64,000 nucleotides of DNA from Alviniconcha marisindica (Eukaryota > Mollusca > Gastropoda > Provannidae), in the NCBI GenBank assembly GCA_018857735.1, contig JABMCL010000899.1:72001-136000 (forward strand), given 5' to 3'. Under the pieces are notes generated by a model. That model had not been told where the DNA came from. It was given only the letters and a program-made list of their open reading frames with translations, and did no database searches. The stretch's first letter is position 1; each line of letters starts with the position of its first letter. This document shows, one piece after another, positions 22,322 through 33,340 of this stretch. The position numbers were made by a program, and so were the translations under genes.

Positions 22322-23510
22322 TGTGTGTGTGTGTGTGTTGAGTTCCACCCGCTGGTAATCAAACTCATGTCATGACGTACGGCGCTACCCGCTCCGTACC
22401 CGCAATGCACTCAACACTGGCAACAACTCTTCATTACTTTTGTTCTGCCTTTTACTGACCTTCACAAGGTGTTGCCACTTAAGGTTGTAATTGTAGAACT
22501 TTGAGCCCGTGGTCGTCACGCGTTTTGCTTCGGACAACGCCTCGAGCTGTCCGCGCACTAGCTTACCTAGCTGTCTACATCCACCCGTTTCCATTTACGA
22601 CAGGTCACACCGCGCTTTAAGCATTAGACTCGTGTTTTTTTCTTCTTTAGCGTGGTGTCCAACTTCAGCATTTTGAAGACTGAAACACCTACAGCGCATG
22701 CTGGATTATTTTTGTTGTTTCCCTAATCCACCGAATTCTGACATAACTACATATTTTTAACGTGCTAATGTGATCATTTGGCATGCGCATTGCACACAGG
22801 GGGTTGGTGGGGAAGTTGGGTTTTGGATGCCTCGATTTGGGGAAATTAAATGCTTTATAGCACTTGGGGAGCGAGATAAAACAATGGAGACTTTTCCTTG
22901 TTTTCGCCTTAAGACTGAATATTCGTGTGACCCAAAAATACCTCTGAGATTCTGGAGCCTCTTCGCCACACACATGAGTGTGTGTGCGTGCGTGCGTGCG
23001 TGCGTGCGTGTGCGTGTGCGTGCGTGCGTGTGTGTGTGTGTTGAGTTTCACCCGCTGGTAATCAAACTCATGTCATGACGTACGGCGCTACCCGCTCCGT
23101 ACCCGCAATGCACTCAACACTGGCAACAACTCTTCATTACTTTTGTTCTGCCTTTTACTGACCTTCACAAGGTGTTGCCACTTAAGGTTGTAATTGTAGA
23201 ACTTTGAGCCCGTGGTCGTCACGCGTTTTGCTTCGGACAACGCCTCGAGCTGTCCGCGCACTAGCTTACCTAGCTGTCTACATCCACCCGTTTCCATTTA
23301 CGACAGGTCAACACCGCGCTTTAAGCATTAGACGTTCGTGTTCTTCTTCTTTAGCGTGGTGTCCAGCTTCAGCATTTTGAAGACTGAAACACCTACAGCG
23401 CATGCTGGATTATTTTTGCGTTTCCATAATCCACCGAATTCTGACATGAACTACATGATTTTTAACGTGCTAATGTGACATTTTGCATGCGCATGCACAC
23501 AGGTGTGGAG
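22086..23510. repeat. Large tandem duplication, two copies of about 0.7 kb
   Basis: Copy 1 (about 22086-22800) and copy 2 (about 22821-23510) are nearly identical through TTTGGATGCCTCGATTTGGG, TTCTGGAGCCTCTTCGCCAC, a GT-type microsatellite, CCCGCTGGTAATCAAACTCA and GCGTGGTGTCCA(A/G)CTTCAGC. The microsatellite differs: GT-rich in copy 1, CGTG-rich in copy 2. Confidence 0.95.
22243..22339. repeat. (GT)n/(GCGT)n microsatellite within duplication copy 1
   Basis: GT, then GCGT, then GT. Confidence 0.97.
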
Positions 23511-23771
23511 GAGGGGGGGGCGGACCTCGGTTTATCTATAGTCTCATCAGCTCTGAGACATGAACTTTGTACATAATGTAGTTTGTCTATGTTTCGGGCG
23601 CTGTCACACAGCTCCCCAGCTCTGAGACACGAATTTGCCTTTGCGCATTATGTAGGCTGTGTCTATGTTTCGGGTGCTGTCCATAGGAGTGCTGTCGCTC
23701 TGCGCCACCGAGTCTCCTAACGTTGAGTAGGCAAAGAGTTCAAGTCCTCCAGACGGCTGAGATAGGTAGGT

Positions 23772-23940
23772 AGGTAGTGTTGCTTAATGTCCTCAGATGT
23801 CAGTTGACATATTAGGGACAAGCTGAGACCAATGCCGAAGCGTGGTTCAGTATCGCTTTACGTCCACGGAAACCAGAAGGCTCGTTAGGACGGACAGCCC
23901 AGGACGGCCACCTCGACTCTCACACAGCTACTGAACTATA
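23772..23940 (+). mobile_element. Dispersed ACGTCCACGG module, full copy
   Basis: AGTGTTGCTTAATGTCCTCA to CACAGCTACTGAACTATA; preceded by GGTAGGTAGGTAG exactly as the 7225 copy is, so the element may begin there. Confidence 0.65.
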
Positions 23941-24203
23941 TGACGGCTGAGACCATGGACCTATGTATATATAGGTCCATGGCTGAGACAGAGAGGCGTA
24001 GTAGGGCCCTCATCATCAAGTAGTAGCTGGCCCCTATACTGCAGTACGTACCAAGCGACGACGTCCTCCACACCTGCGGCCTCCGCCCTCGTAGGCCCCT
24101 GGCCGTGTGGGTGTCTGCCTTGGTCATCTATCAAGTGGACAGCCCTTCAAACGCCGTCCTTTATTGCCTCAAAAATATGGCCTCTTCTTGGCAGGCATAA
24201 ATC

Positions 24204-24208
<5 letters not shown>

Positions 24209-24254
<46 letters not shown>
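24209..24254. repeat. (CT)n microsatellite
   Basis: Pure CT. Confidence 0.98.
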
Positions 24255-24255
<1 letters not shown>

Positions 24256-24910
24256 AAATCTCAATCCTTGAGTAATAAAGTTCCGAGTTCTCTCCCCCCC
24301 ACCCCCCCTCTCCCGACCTTTCTCTCCCCTCTCTCTCTCTTCTTTCTTAATCTCTCTCTACTTCCCCTCTTTCTTTCTCTCTCTCTGTGTTTGTCTTGTC
24401 TTGTAATTCTTACTCATCACTAATTTAGCAAGGATTAGTTGGTAGATAGGTTTGACTAAATCTAAACTACAAAATAACGTTTTTGAGCTCCCCCCTCCCC
24501 CCTCTCTCTCTCTCTCTCTCTCGGCTCCTCCGCTGTCACTCTCAGTCATCAAATTACGTTTCGTACGCCGAGTCAGTGTTGGGAGAAACTGTCCCCTCTT
24601 CAGGAAAAATACTCCGCGTTTGCTGACATTCGCACCCCCCCCCCCCCCACCCCCTCCCCCACCCCCGTATACCAAGTATACTCTTACTGGTGGACAGGAA
24701 AGAATACTGACCTTTAGAGATGCCCCCCAGCAAAGTGGAAGCGAAGGCAGCTAGACGACCGACTTGAAAACCTCCTCTGGGTGTTGCGTGATGCGATAAA
24801 GTGGCCGACGGTCTAGACTATAGAGCTGAAACAGCAATGATTGGTGGCAACGGGACAATTTTGCACAATTATGTAACTGACTTCTTTTCCACCGTGCTCT
24901 GAAAGTGAAG

Positions 24911-24912
<2 letters not shown>

Positions 24913-24993
<81 letters not shown>

Positions 24994-25006
24994 GCACGCA
25001 CACACC

Positions 25007-25060
<54 letters not shown>
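24913..25060. repeat. (CT)n-(CA)n compound microsatellite
   Basis: CT to about 24979, then CA with a few C insertions. Confidence 0.98.
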
Positions 25061-25064
<4 letters not shown>

Positions 25065-25363
25065 TACTTTGTATAAGGCTCATTGTGGACAGGACTGACT
25101 CGGCGTCCGAAGTGTACTTTGATGACTGAGAGTAACTGCGGCAGAAACAAGAGAGAGACAGAGAGGTTTTTTTTTTGTTTTTTGTTTGTTGTTTGGGGGG
25201 GTGGGGGGGGGGGGGGAGGTGATGTTGTTTGGGGTTTTTTGTTTTTATTTTCAGTAGTGTGTAAGAAATTAGTGTCTCCGTTGGCATTATTTTTTTTTTT
25301 TTTGGGGTGGGGGTCTTTTTTTCTCGTGACCCTCCCTCCTACCCCCCCACACACACACACACA

Positions 25364-25394
<31 letters not shown>

Positions 25395-25469
25395 CTCTCC
25401 TACCAGACGATGGAGCACTTCGGTCGCAGAAATTTGAAAATCCTTCTCTTTCTCTTCTGATTGGACTGA

Positions 25470-25470
<1 letters not shown>

Positions 25471-25542
<72 letters not shown>

Positions 25543-25554
25543 GGGGGGGGGGGG
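25471..25554. repeat. (GT)n then poly-G
   Basis: 70 bases of GT then 12 G. Confidence 0.98.
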
Positions 25555-25976
25555 TAGACAGAGGATACTCCACGGTCAAAAACATAGACCACCCCACCCC
25601 ACCCACCCAAAAAAAGAAGAAGAAAAAGCCGTCGTCGGCTTTGTGCGAGTTGGAATACATAATTATTGTAATGCTCAGCGTGCAGTTAGGAGAGACTCTG
25701 GCCCTTTAACTTCTGTTTTCCGGCCCGGTTAGTTCAACTTCATTTTTATAGCCTTTTTAGAAGTGGGTCACTAACAGTAAATGGCCTGACTTTTGTTATG
25801 TGATCCACTGCGTTTCGCCCTTGTAACATAGATACGGCCGTCGCGGCTGACTGGATGTTGTAATTGACCTGGATAACCCAGAACCCTAGTGTTCACGGTA
25901 CCATCGGACACCTGACATGTCTTACTGATGGCTATCTTTGCCCTTTTAGGTATGTGTTGTTACTAAGCGGAAAATG

Positions 25977-25985
25977 ACTCTCTCT

Positions 25986-26040
<55 letters not shown>
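25977..26040. repeat. (CT)n microsatellite followed by SINE tail
   Basis: CT array; immediately after it, GTCCCCAGTAAGCCTTATGG..GGACGGTAAGCACC (26068-26112) is a SINE-type tail. Confidence 0.95.
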
Positions 26041-26041
<1 letters not shown>

Positions 26042-26534
26042 ACACACCACACACACACACTTCTCCCCGTCCCCAGTAAGCCTTATGGTTTCTGTGGACG
26101 GTAAGCACCACGTTTACTTTACGTGTCGGCCGCCGCTTTCATGTCTGCACTCGGGCCGTTTCAATGCCACTCACTCAGCACCCTAAGCACTGATGGCTAA
26201 CTGACCTGACTGATGGCCGGGTTATGTCAGCGCATGGCCACCAAAAGTGCTGCGTCCGCGAAAGCCGGAGTGGCAAGTCAGGCATTCTGACTGACACGTA
26301 CCCGTTGTGAGGTAATAGCGACCTACCTGGCCGTAGAACAGGTGAGGCAGGCTATGGATATCATAATTATTATTATTACTGGAACCGTGCCATGTTTGAC
26401 GACCTCCGTGAACTCTTGAAGTCCACGGCCGGGCTCGTCGTTTGAAAGCCCTGGGGACTGTCAGTCATTTTTTGTAGTAGCACCCCCCCCCCCCCCCCAA
26501 CACCCCCACCCCCCTCCACCCCGTCCACACACCC

Positions 26535-26535
<1 letters not shown>

Positions 26536-26609
<74 letters not shown>
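26536..26609. repeat. (CT)n microsatellite
   Basis: Pure CT. Confidence 0.98.
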
Positions 26610-26613
<4 letters not shown>

Positions 26614-26638
26614 GTTAAAAAAAAAAAAGCCGACTTGT

Positions 26639-26787
26639 GCTTTCTAGAAGTGAATGGTCTTGACTTTTGTTATGTGATCCACTACGTTTCGCCCTTGTAA
26701 CATAGATACGACCGTCGTATCACATAACATAACATAACATAACAAAAAGTCAGGCCATTCACTGTTTGTGACCACTTCTAGAAAGGC
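26639..26787. mobile_element. Hairpin element with CTTTCTAGAAGTGA termini
   Basis: Ends read CTTTCTAGAAGTGAATGG and CACTTCTAGAAAG with inner TTTTGTTATGTGAT / ATAACATAACAAAAAGTCAG. A related half copy (GCCTTTTTAGAAGTGGGTCA..CATAGATACGGCCGTC) is at 25749-25843. Confidence 0.6.
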
Positions 26788-26818
26788 TATAAATCTTTAT
26801 CCGTGTGTAATAAAGTAT

Positions 26819-26971
<153 letters not shown>

Positions 26972-27227
26972 AGAGAGCTTTGCCCTATAAAAAAAATATA
27001 AAAAAAATAACAAAACGAAACAAGAACACAGCGTTCTAGTGTTGATCTGCGGACTGGCGATGACCTTTTCTCGTCCTTTCAATCAGTGTAAATAATAATA
27101 GTAGTAGTAGAAGTAATAGTAGTGGTAAATGCATTTCTAATGCACAGAATCCCTCTATGATATGATTATACATGTGTGAGACTCAAAACGCTATATTGTA
27201 TATTACTTGTTCATGTGTCTCTCTGAT

Positions 27228-27275
27228 CCCCCCCCCCCCCCCCACCCCCCACCCCCCCCCCCCCCCCTCCCCCCA
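27228..27275. repeat. Poly-C tract
   Basis: Nearly pure C. Confidence 0.95.
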
Positions 27276-27734
27276 ACAAGAAACCGACTACAACAAAACC
27301 GAAAACAATCCAAAAATCCAAAACAGACAAAAATAACATCAACAACCAGACAAACAAAAATCCCCGCACCCTTTGTTTTCTTCTGTACTCGTGTAGCGAC
27401 ATTGTCATTGTCATCATTCGTCAAGTTCTTGCCACGCAGTTGCTTTGCACTGCTGCTGTAGCATACCGACCACGTTAGAGGGGAAGGATTTTAACGATGT
27501 ACACAGTATATACTGACAGTGTCGCCACCGGATACTACACTGGATAAAAACAGGACCAAACCAACAACTGCTTCCGTGTTGTTGCTTGTTTGTTTGTTTT
27601 CACTGCTGCTACTGTGACTCATTGTATTTGTATGGTACGATTACGTTAAGTGGTCCATTTCGACTAAACATTTCCGTGTGGGGTGACTACAGCAGCTTTC
27701 GTGTGGCAAGGACACTGAAATGCCCTACATTCAT

Positions 27735-28036
<302 letters not shown>

Positions 28037-28104
28037 GCACTTCGCGTTCACTACAAGTATATACGCACCTATACAACGAAACTTGAAGTGCTCAAAATAA
28101 CGTG

Positions 28105-28358
28105 ATGACTTGTATCATTCCAGAATCCGCCAAGACTGTGACAACCAACGTCTCATCTCAGACCGCTGCCATGGAAGTCGTCAGCCATTGGAGATCCTCG
28201 TTCCGTGCCCGCCACGCCGCCGCCGCCGTCAACCACAACACCAGCGGCAACTGCAACACCAGCACAGACAACAACAACAACAGCAACGACTCACTACACA
28301 AGAAGAGAGCAGGCAACAACTGCGACCTCTGCGGGAAGAGGCTGCTGAAGCTGGCAAA
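28105..28358 (+). CDS. RING-like gene, exon 1
   Basis: Encodes residues 1-84 and two bases of Lys85, ending in the first zinc pair CDLC (73-76). A long (CA)n run ends only about 70 bases upstream, so the promoter or a further 5' exon must lie in or beyond repeat DNA. Confidence 0.7.
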
Positions 28359-28662
28359 GTAATTACGTTTTGAATTCTTCTTCAAATGTCGCTTTACGTC
28401 CACATAAGGACTATTGCACACTCCGAGCATCGCTCTCCGGCACCTTCCTTTAACTTAAGTTTGTTCGTAACTTCTTCTTCATCTTCCGGATGTTGCTTTA
28501 CGTCCACAGAGACCGTACGGACTATTCGGGACGGGGAGCCCAGAACGGCCACCTCGACTTTCACACAGCGCCTGAGCTTTTTTAAATGTTACTCTACGTC
28601 TACAGGGACCATAAGGACTAGGCCTATTAGGGACAGGGAGCCCAGGACACACACACACTACA

Positions 28663-28698
<36 letters not shown>

Positions 28699-28737
28699 AC
28701 ACACACACACACACACAAACACACAAACACACATACA

Positions 28738-28771
<34 letters not shown>

Positions 28772-28796
28772 ACACTCACACACAACACACACACAC

Positions 28797-28877
<81 letters not shown>

Positions 28878-28914
28878 GACACACACACACACACACACAC
28901 ACACACCCCACACC

Positions 28915-28951
<37 letters not shown>

Positions 28952-29379
28952 CCACGACGACTCCAGACTGACGAGACTACACCACAACAAAACCAATACT
29001 AACCACAATGCACTGCGCGCTTATACCACAAAGGCATCGTGACCGAGAATGTTTCAGTGGCATTTGAAAGAAATGAACCGTTGGGGGGAAAAGAAAAAGT
29101 GGGGGGTGGGGGGTGGGGTGGGGGGGGGGGGGGAGACGGGGTCGTTGGAGCCATGAGAGAGAAGACTGAATAGAATCACAAAACTGAATAGAATCGCTTA
29201 TGAACACCTATGTACTACTAGTGACGTCGCTAGCACCACTTAGGGTGAAACCAGTAGTGTGAATCCGAGGGACTAGGTTTACTAGCCTACCTCTTGTGGT
29301 ATGCGAGCAAATGACTCGCCGCAGCTCAACTTCAATGTAGGCTACGGAGTTTTGCTTGTGCACTTGTGTATTAGTACCG

Positions 29380-29416
<37 letters not shown>

Positions 29417-29417
29417 T

Positions 29418-29480
<63 letters not shown>

Positions 29481-30087
29481 GCTATTATTTTTGTATTCAG
29501 TGTATTATTCTTACTCCAATTTTATTAGTAATATTGGCCCATGAGAATGTTTCCTGGGAAAGTCGGGGTAACTTTTGGCCCATCACTAAAAAACAACTAC
29601 AGTTAGGCTAGTTACTGACGCTAACGGCCCGATAGCCTACTTACTTTTTTTAGCCTGTCTTTTGCTGCTTAGCCAGTAGAGAAGCTGTAAAACAGACGTC
29701 ATAAATTCTACTTTGCTTTAGTTTAACGCTGCCTCACTTTTTTGTTTGTTTGTCTCCAGGTGGCGGAACTACTTCACTCTGCCCTGCAAATGCCGCCACG
29801 TGTTCTGCAAGCAATGCATCACGGGAAGGCTGGAGTGTCGTCAGAAGGTGCTGAGGTCAGCGTCCTTTGACCTCATGTGGACCTTCCCTTGCCCCGGAAA
29901 TGCTCAGTGCGGCCAGGAGCTGACTGTTGATTGGTCGAGAGGACGCAGTTACTCCAAGAACCTCGTGGCCAGAGATCTAGGCAGCAGCGATGACTCATGG
30001 GAGCAAGACGAGGAGGACGAGGAGGAGATGGAGGAAGGGGGTGACTGTGGCCACCATGACGTCCATGCTATCCAGGAAATCGGTTGA
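28105..30087 (+). CDS. RING-like zinc-finger protein, two exons, 193 aa
   Basis: Exon 1 is 28105-28358 and exon 2 is 29760-30087. The donor is GCAAA|GTAATT and the acceptor TGTCTCCAG|G, joining in phase (AA+G = Lys85). The ATG has G at -3 and an in-frame TGA 21 bases upstream, at 28084-28086. A low-complexity Asn/Ala/Thr-rich region (about 38-62) precedes a cysteine motif: C73-x2-C76, C94, C96/H98, C101-x2-C104, then C129-x5-C135. LPCKCRHVFCKQCI is close to the RING signature, so E3 ubiquitin ligase activity is possible. The protein ends in a very acidic tail (EEDEEEMEEGG). The intron splits the first zinc knuckle from the rest, so the two halves make sense only together. I do not recognise the orthologue; with non-canonical spacing another treble-clef zinc fold is possible. 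Confidence 0.72.
28385..28647 (+). mobile_element. Partial ACGTCCAC-module copies in RING-gene intron
   Basis: CGCTTTACGTCCACATAAGG, TGCTTTACGTCCACAGAGAC..CCACCTCGACTTTCACACAG and CTCTACGTCTACAGGGACCA are three overlapping derivatives; a (CA)n run follows the last. Confidence 0.55.
28647..28949. repeat. (CA)n block in the RING-like gene intron
   Basis: About 300 bases of CA with sparse interruptions. Confidence 0.97.
29381..29477. repeat. (GT)n-(GA)n compound microsatellite in intron
   Basis: GT to about 29412 then GA. Confidence 0.98.
29760..30087 (+). CDS. RING-like gene, exon 2
   Basis: A clean pyrimidine-rich acceptor is followed by WRNYFTLPCKCRHVFCKQCI, GRLECRQKVL, PCPGNAQCGQEL and an acidic tail, with TGA at 30085-30087. 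Confidence 0.78.
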
Positions 30088-30900
30088 TGATCTGGTCCCA
30101 CTCCTGACTTCTTCGGACCACAGTAATGTTTACCTCAGAGCTATGATGAAACTGTGCAACCCGGGTGGAAAAAAACGTACTGAAACCCCATTGAAACACA
30201 CTGTGGTACTAGTGTGTAAAAAGAGTGATACCGCCGTGGAGCCCAAGACGTGATGCTGACGTTACCGCATCGTTCGTCAACCACTGAGCTGCCGATCTTG
30301 CCGGAAGCCGCGGGGAGGCTTGGAAACCAAGCCAGTACAGTGCCTTGCCTGTACCAGTTTCCACACAGCCCCCACTCCACTCCCCCCCCCCCCCCCCCCC
30401 CCCCCCCCTGAGTTTCCACACATTCCACTTCATCCTCCCCCGCCCCACGAGTCTGCACTGACAGTCCTCCTATACCCATTGGGACTGAAAGGAGGAGCTG
30501 TTCCAGTACTTCTCATGAGTGTTGAAATTATGTGTTCTGCAGTACCTCTCCACTGACATTTCAAGCCGGTGTTGTTAATCTTTGCTGCAATTGTTACAGT
30601 TACTTGCATTTCCGAGTCACAAATTTTCCCAAACATCATCCTTGGAGATGGTGTTATTTAAATTTTAATTATACTGGTGCAACACTGTAATTTGCGCAGC
30701 TGAATATTTATGTTACACTTCTTGACATATTTGTTGTTTGTTGGAAAGTTAAGTGTGATACTATTGTATTGTCTGTGGATTTTGTTGGCGGTGGTTGTTT
30801 TTTTCCTCATTGTTAAAAGCACATCTCATGAGATATCATTATTCTTGTTATATAATCAAAGTTTCTTGTTTGAAGATGTTTAAATGCTTGTATAATTACC
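30088..30900 (+). other. Probable 3' flank/UTR of the RING-like gene
   Basis: Mostly AT-rich unique sequence with a poly-C run near 30379-30409. I found no AATAAA here, so the transcript end is undefined. Confidence 0.3.
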
Positions 30901-30939
30901 GATATTGAACGAAATTACAACAGTGCAACTAAATTTCTT

Positions 30940-31365
30940 TCTGTGTGGCAATGTGTCTGTGTGTGCGTGTGTGGCATCAACATGTGTGCATATTGTTACA
31001 TGTGTCTGTGTGGCACTGTATTTGTGGGGCTTTACATGTGTGTGGTGTTATATATTTGCGTGGCATGTGTGTGGTATTTGTCACATTGTATGCGTGTGGG
31101 GGGTTATGTATTTGTGTGGCATTATGTGTGTGTGTGTGTGTGTGTGGTGTTTTTGTTTGGCATTACATCTGTGTGCATGGTGTTAAGCATGTGGCATTAC
31201 AATGCATGCAGTGTTTTTGTGCGATGTTATGTATTCGTGTGACATTCTGTGTTTTTGTGTGGCATTACATGTGTGTGTGGTGTTATGTATATTATGTAGC
31301 ATTACGTGTGTATGGTGTTATATATCTGTGTGACATTACATGTGACTGTGTGTGTGGTGTTAAGG
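30940..31365. repeat. Degenerate TG-rich minisatellite
   Basis: GTGTGGCATTACATGTGTGT and GGTGTTATGTAT-type units repeat about every 35-40 bases with much divergence, probably an old decayed array. Confidence 0.75.
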
Positions 31366-31937
31366 TCTGGCTGGTTTAAAACATGACTATGAGCATAACT
31401 TATGATGGGATTGATCAAAATAATTTAGACTTGTGTGTACAACACGTTTTTCAATCTGTAAACATGACAAAGACAACAACAAAAAGTTGACTTCTTGCAC
31501 AAATGTTTCGTTTTAATTTGTCAACATTGTGCCAAGGACAATACAGCCACAACAGCAACCATCTTGATCTCTGCAAAGGTAGATAACTGTCAGTACTAAA
31601 CATTCCTTAAACTGAAAATAGAACACAAAATGAATGCAAACCATACCAAGCGCAGCGAGTAAAGATGGCAAGCAGAACAAATTCAATGAAAGTCAGATGT
31701 AAGAATAAGCAGAATTTGATACACCATGGCAATATTGACCAAAAACAAAACACACACTAAAGCAAAACAAAAAACAAGAGTTATCACTTGCCACAATAAA
31801 AATCATATCTTCTGAATACACAAAGTCCTAACCAGGAGTGGCGCTATGGTCAAAGTCCTCCACAAACCAGCTGAATTATTCAGTGGGTGCACAACAGTTC
31901 TGGAGAAGCAACACTTAATATTGTTTTTAAATTAATC

Positions 31938-31943
31938 TTTATT
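31938..31943 (-). other. Candidate polyadenylation signal AATAAA
   Basis: TTTATT on the plus strand reads AATAAA on the minus strand; it is the last such hexamer I saw before the convergent RING gene's flank. Confidence 0.3.
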
Positions 31944-32486
31944 CTGAATGATTGAAAACAAGTTTAAAAATGGTAATGATCCCTGTGTCATGCATCAAAA
32001 TGACTTCCACACAAACCACGCTGTGGTAGATTTCTCATTTTGACGTTACTGAAAAAAAGTCTGCTTGTGCAAAAACAAAAACAAAACAAAAAACACACTA
32101 GTCTTCTGCATAGACAGGTTAGTTAGTAATTGGATTTTAACATCCTGTCAGCCACACAGGGTCACCTCAGGAGGAAAAAAAAATGTCATAAGCACATGTA
32201 CGTTTCAAAACCCTTGCTCAATTCAAATCTACAAAATCAATCCATAATGATACACAAATATAAAGCAAAACGTACACAAACATCATACACAAATTTTCAG
32301 TTAGTCCCTTGGTTTTTTAAGGTTGGTATCATCAACCATTCCATGTAATTTATCAGTAACACATTAAAGACAGATATAAAAAGGAATGGACAAAACAGTA
32401 AAAAATTACTGTTAAAAAAACACATTATATAAATGCATAATGGCAAATACAGCTGCCATATGGCAGCAAGCTATTTATCATTTATG

Positions 32487-32492
32487 TTTATT
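32487..32492 (-). other. Candidate polyadenylation signal AATAAA (upstream alternative)
   Basis: A second minus-strand AATAAA, in AT-rich sequence, which would give a shorter Myb 3'UTR. Confidence 0.3.
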
Positions 32493-33054
32493 TTGCTCGT
32501 GACCGTAATTCAAATTCCCTGTGTTTGCAGAGGATTAAAAAAGTATTCTTGATTTTCTCCATTCTTCTCACTTCTCAAAGCTGCACATACCCCTACAAAC
32601 TATCATCTCCTAGCTGCTCAACAGCAGCCATACAAATGACTAAAACTGTTTGATTTGATGAGTGCATGGTGTGTATGTGAGTGTGTGTGCGAGAGAGAGG
32701 GAGAGAGAGAGACTTAGTGTATATGTTTAATTTTTGCTTTGTTTTTGTACATGTACCTTAACCAGCTCCCCCGCTCCCATCAGGTTCTTTGTAAAGCACT
32801 GAGGGCTTTTTAAGAATTTGCACTTTAGAAATGATAGTTATTACACAAAAAGGCCTAGGCTGGCGAATTTTCTGTACAAAAAAAAAGAAAAAAAACAGAA
32901 GTCAGAATGGACCATTAGTGGAAAAATTATGGAAAAAGCAAGAGGACTAGGCAGAAAGATGAGAGAGGTGACAAGAATGGGGAATCAAATGACAGCCCTG
33001 CGATTCCAGGAAGGAGGGTAACATCAGACATCCCCAGCCTCCCTTTAGGGAATG

Positions 33055-33340
33055 CACTGATGGGAGTTTTTCTGTAAAACAAAAGTGTATGACAGCAGTT
33101 CTTGCATGATCAAAACAGTGCACTGATGGGAGTTTTTCTGTATGACAGCAGTTCTTGCATGATAGAAACAGTGCACTGATGGGAGTTTTTCTGTATGACA
33201 GCAGTTCTTGCATGATAGAAACAGTGCATTGATGGGAGTTTTTCTGTATGACAGCAGTTCTTGCATGATAGAAACAGTGCATTGATGGGAGTTTTTCTGT
33301 ATGACAGTAGTCCTTGTGTGATCAAAACAGTCATTTTCAC
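33055..33340. repeat. 53-bp tandem repeat, about 5 copies, within putative Myb 3'UTR
   Basis: CTGATGGGAGTTTTTCTGTA, TGACAGCAGTTCTTGCATGA and AGAAACAGTGCA recur with 53-bp spacing; the first copy carries a short insertion. Confidence 0.95.
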
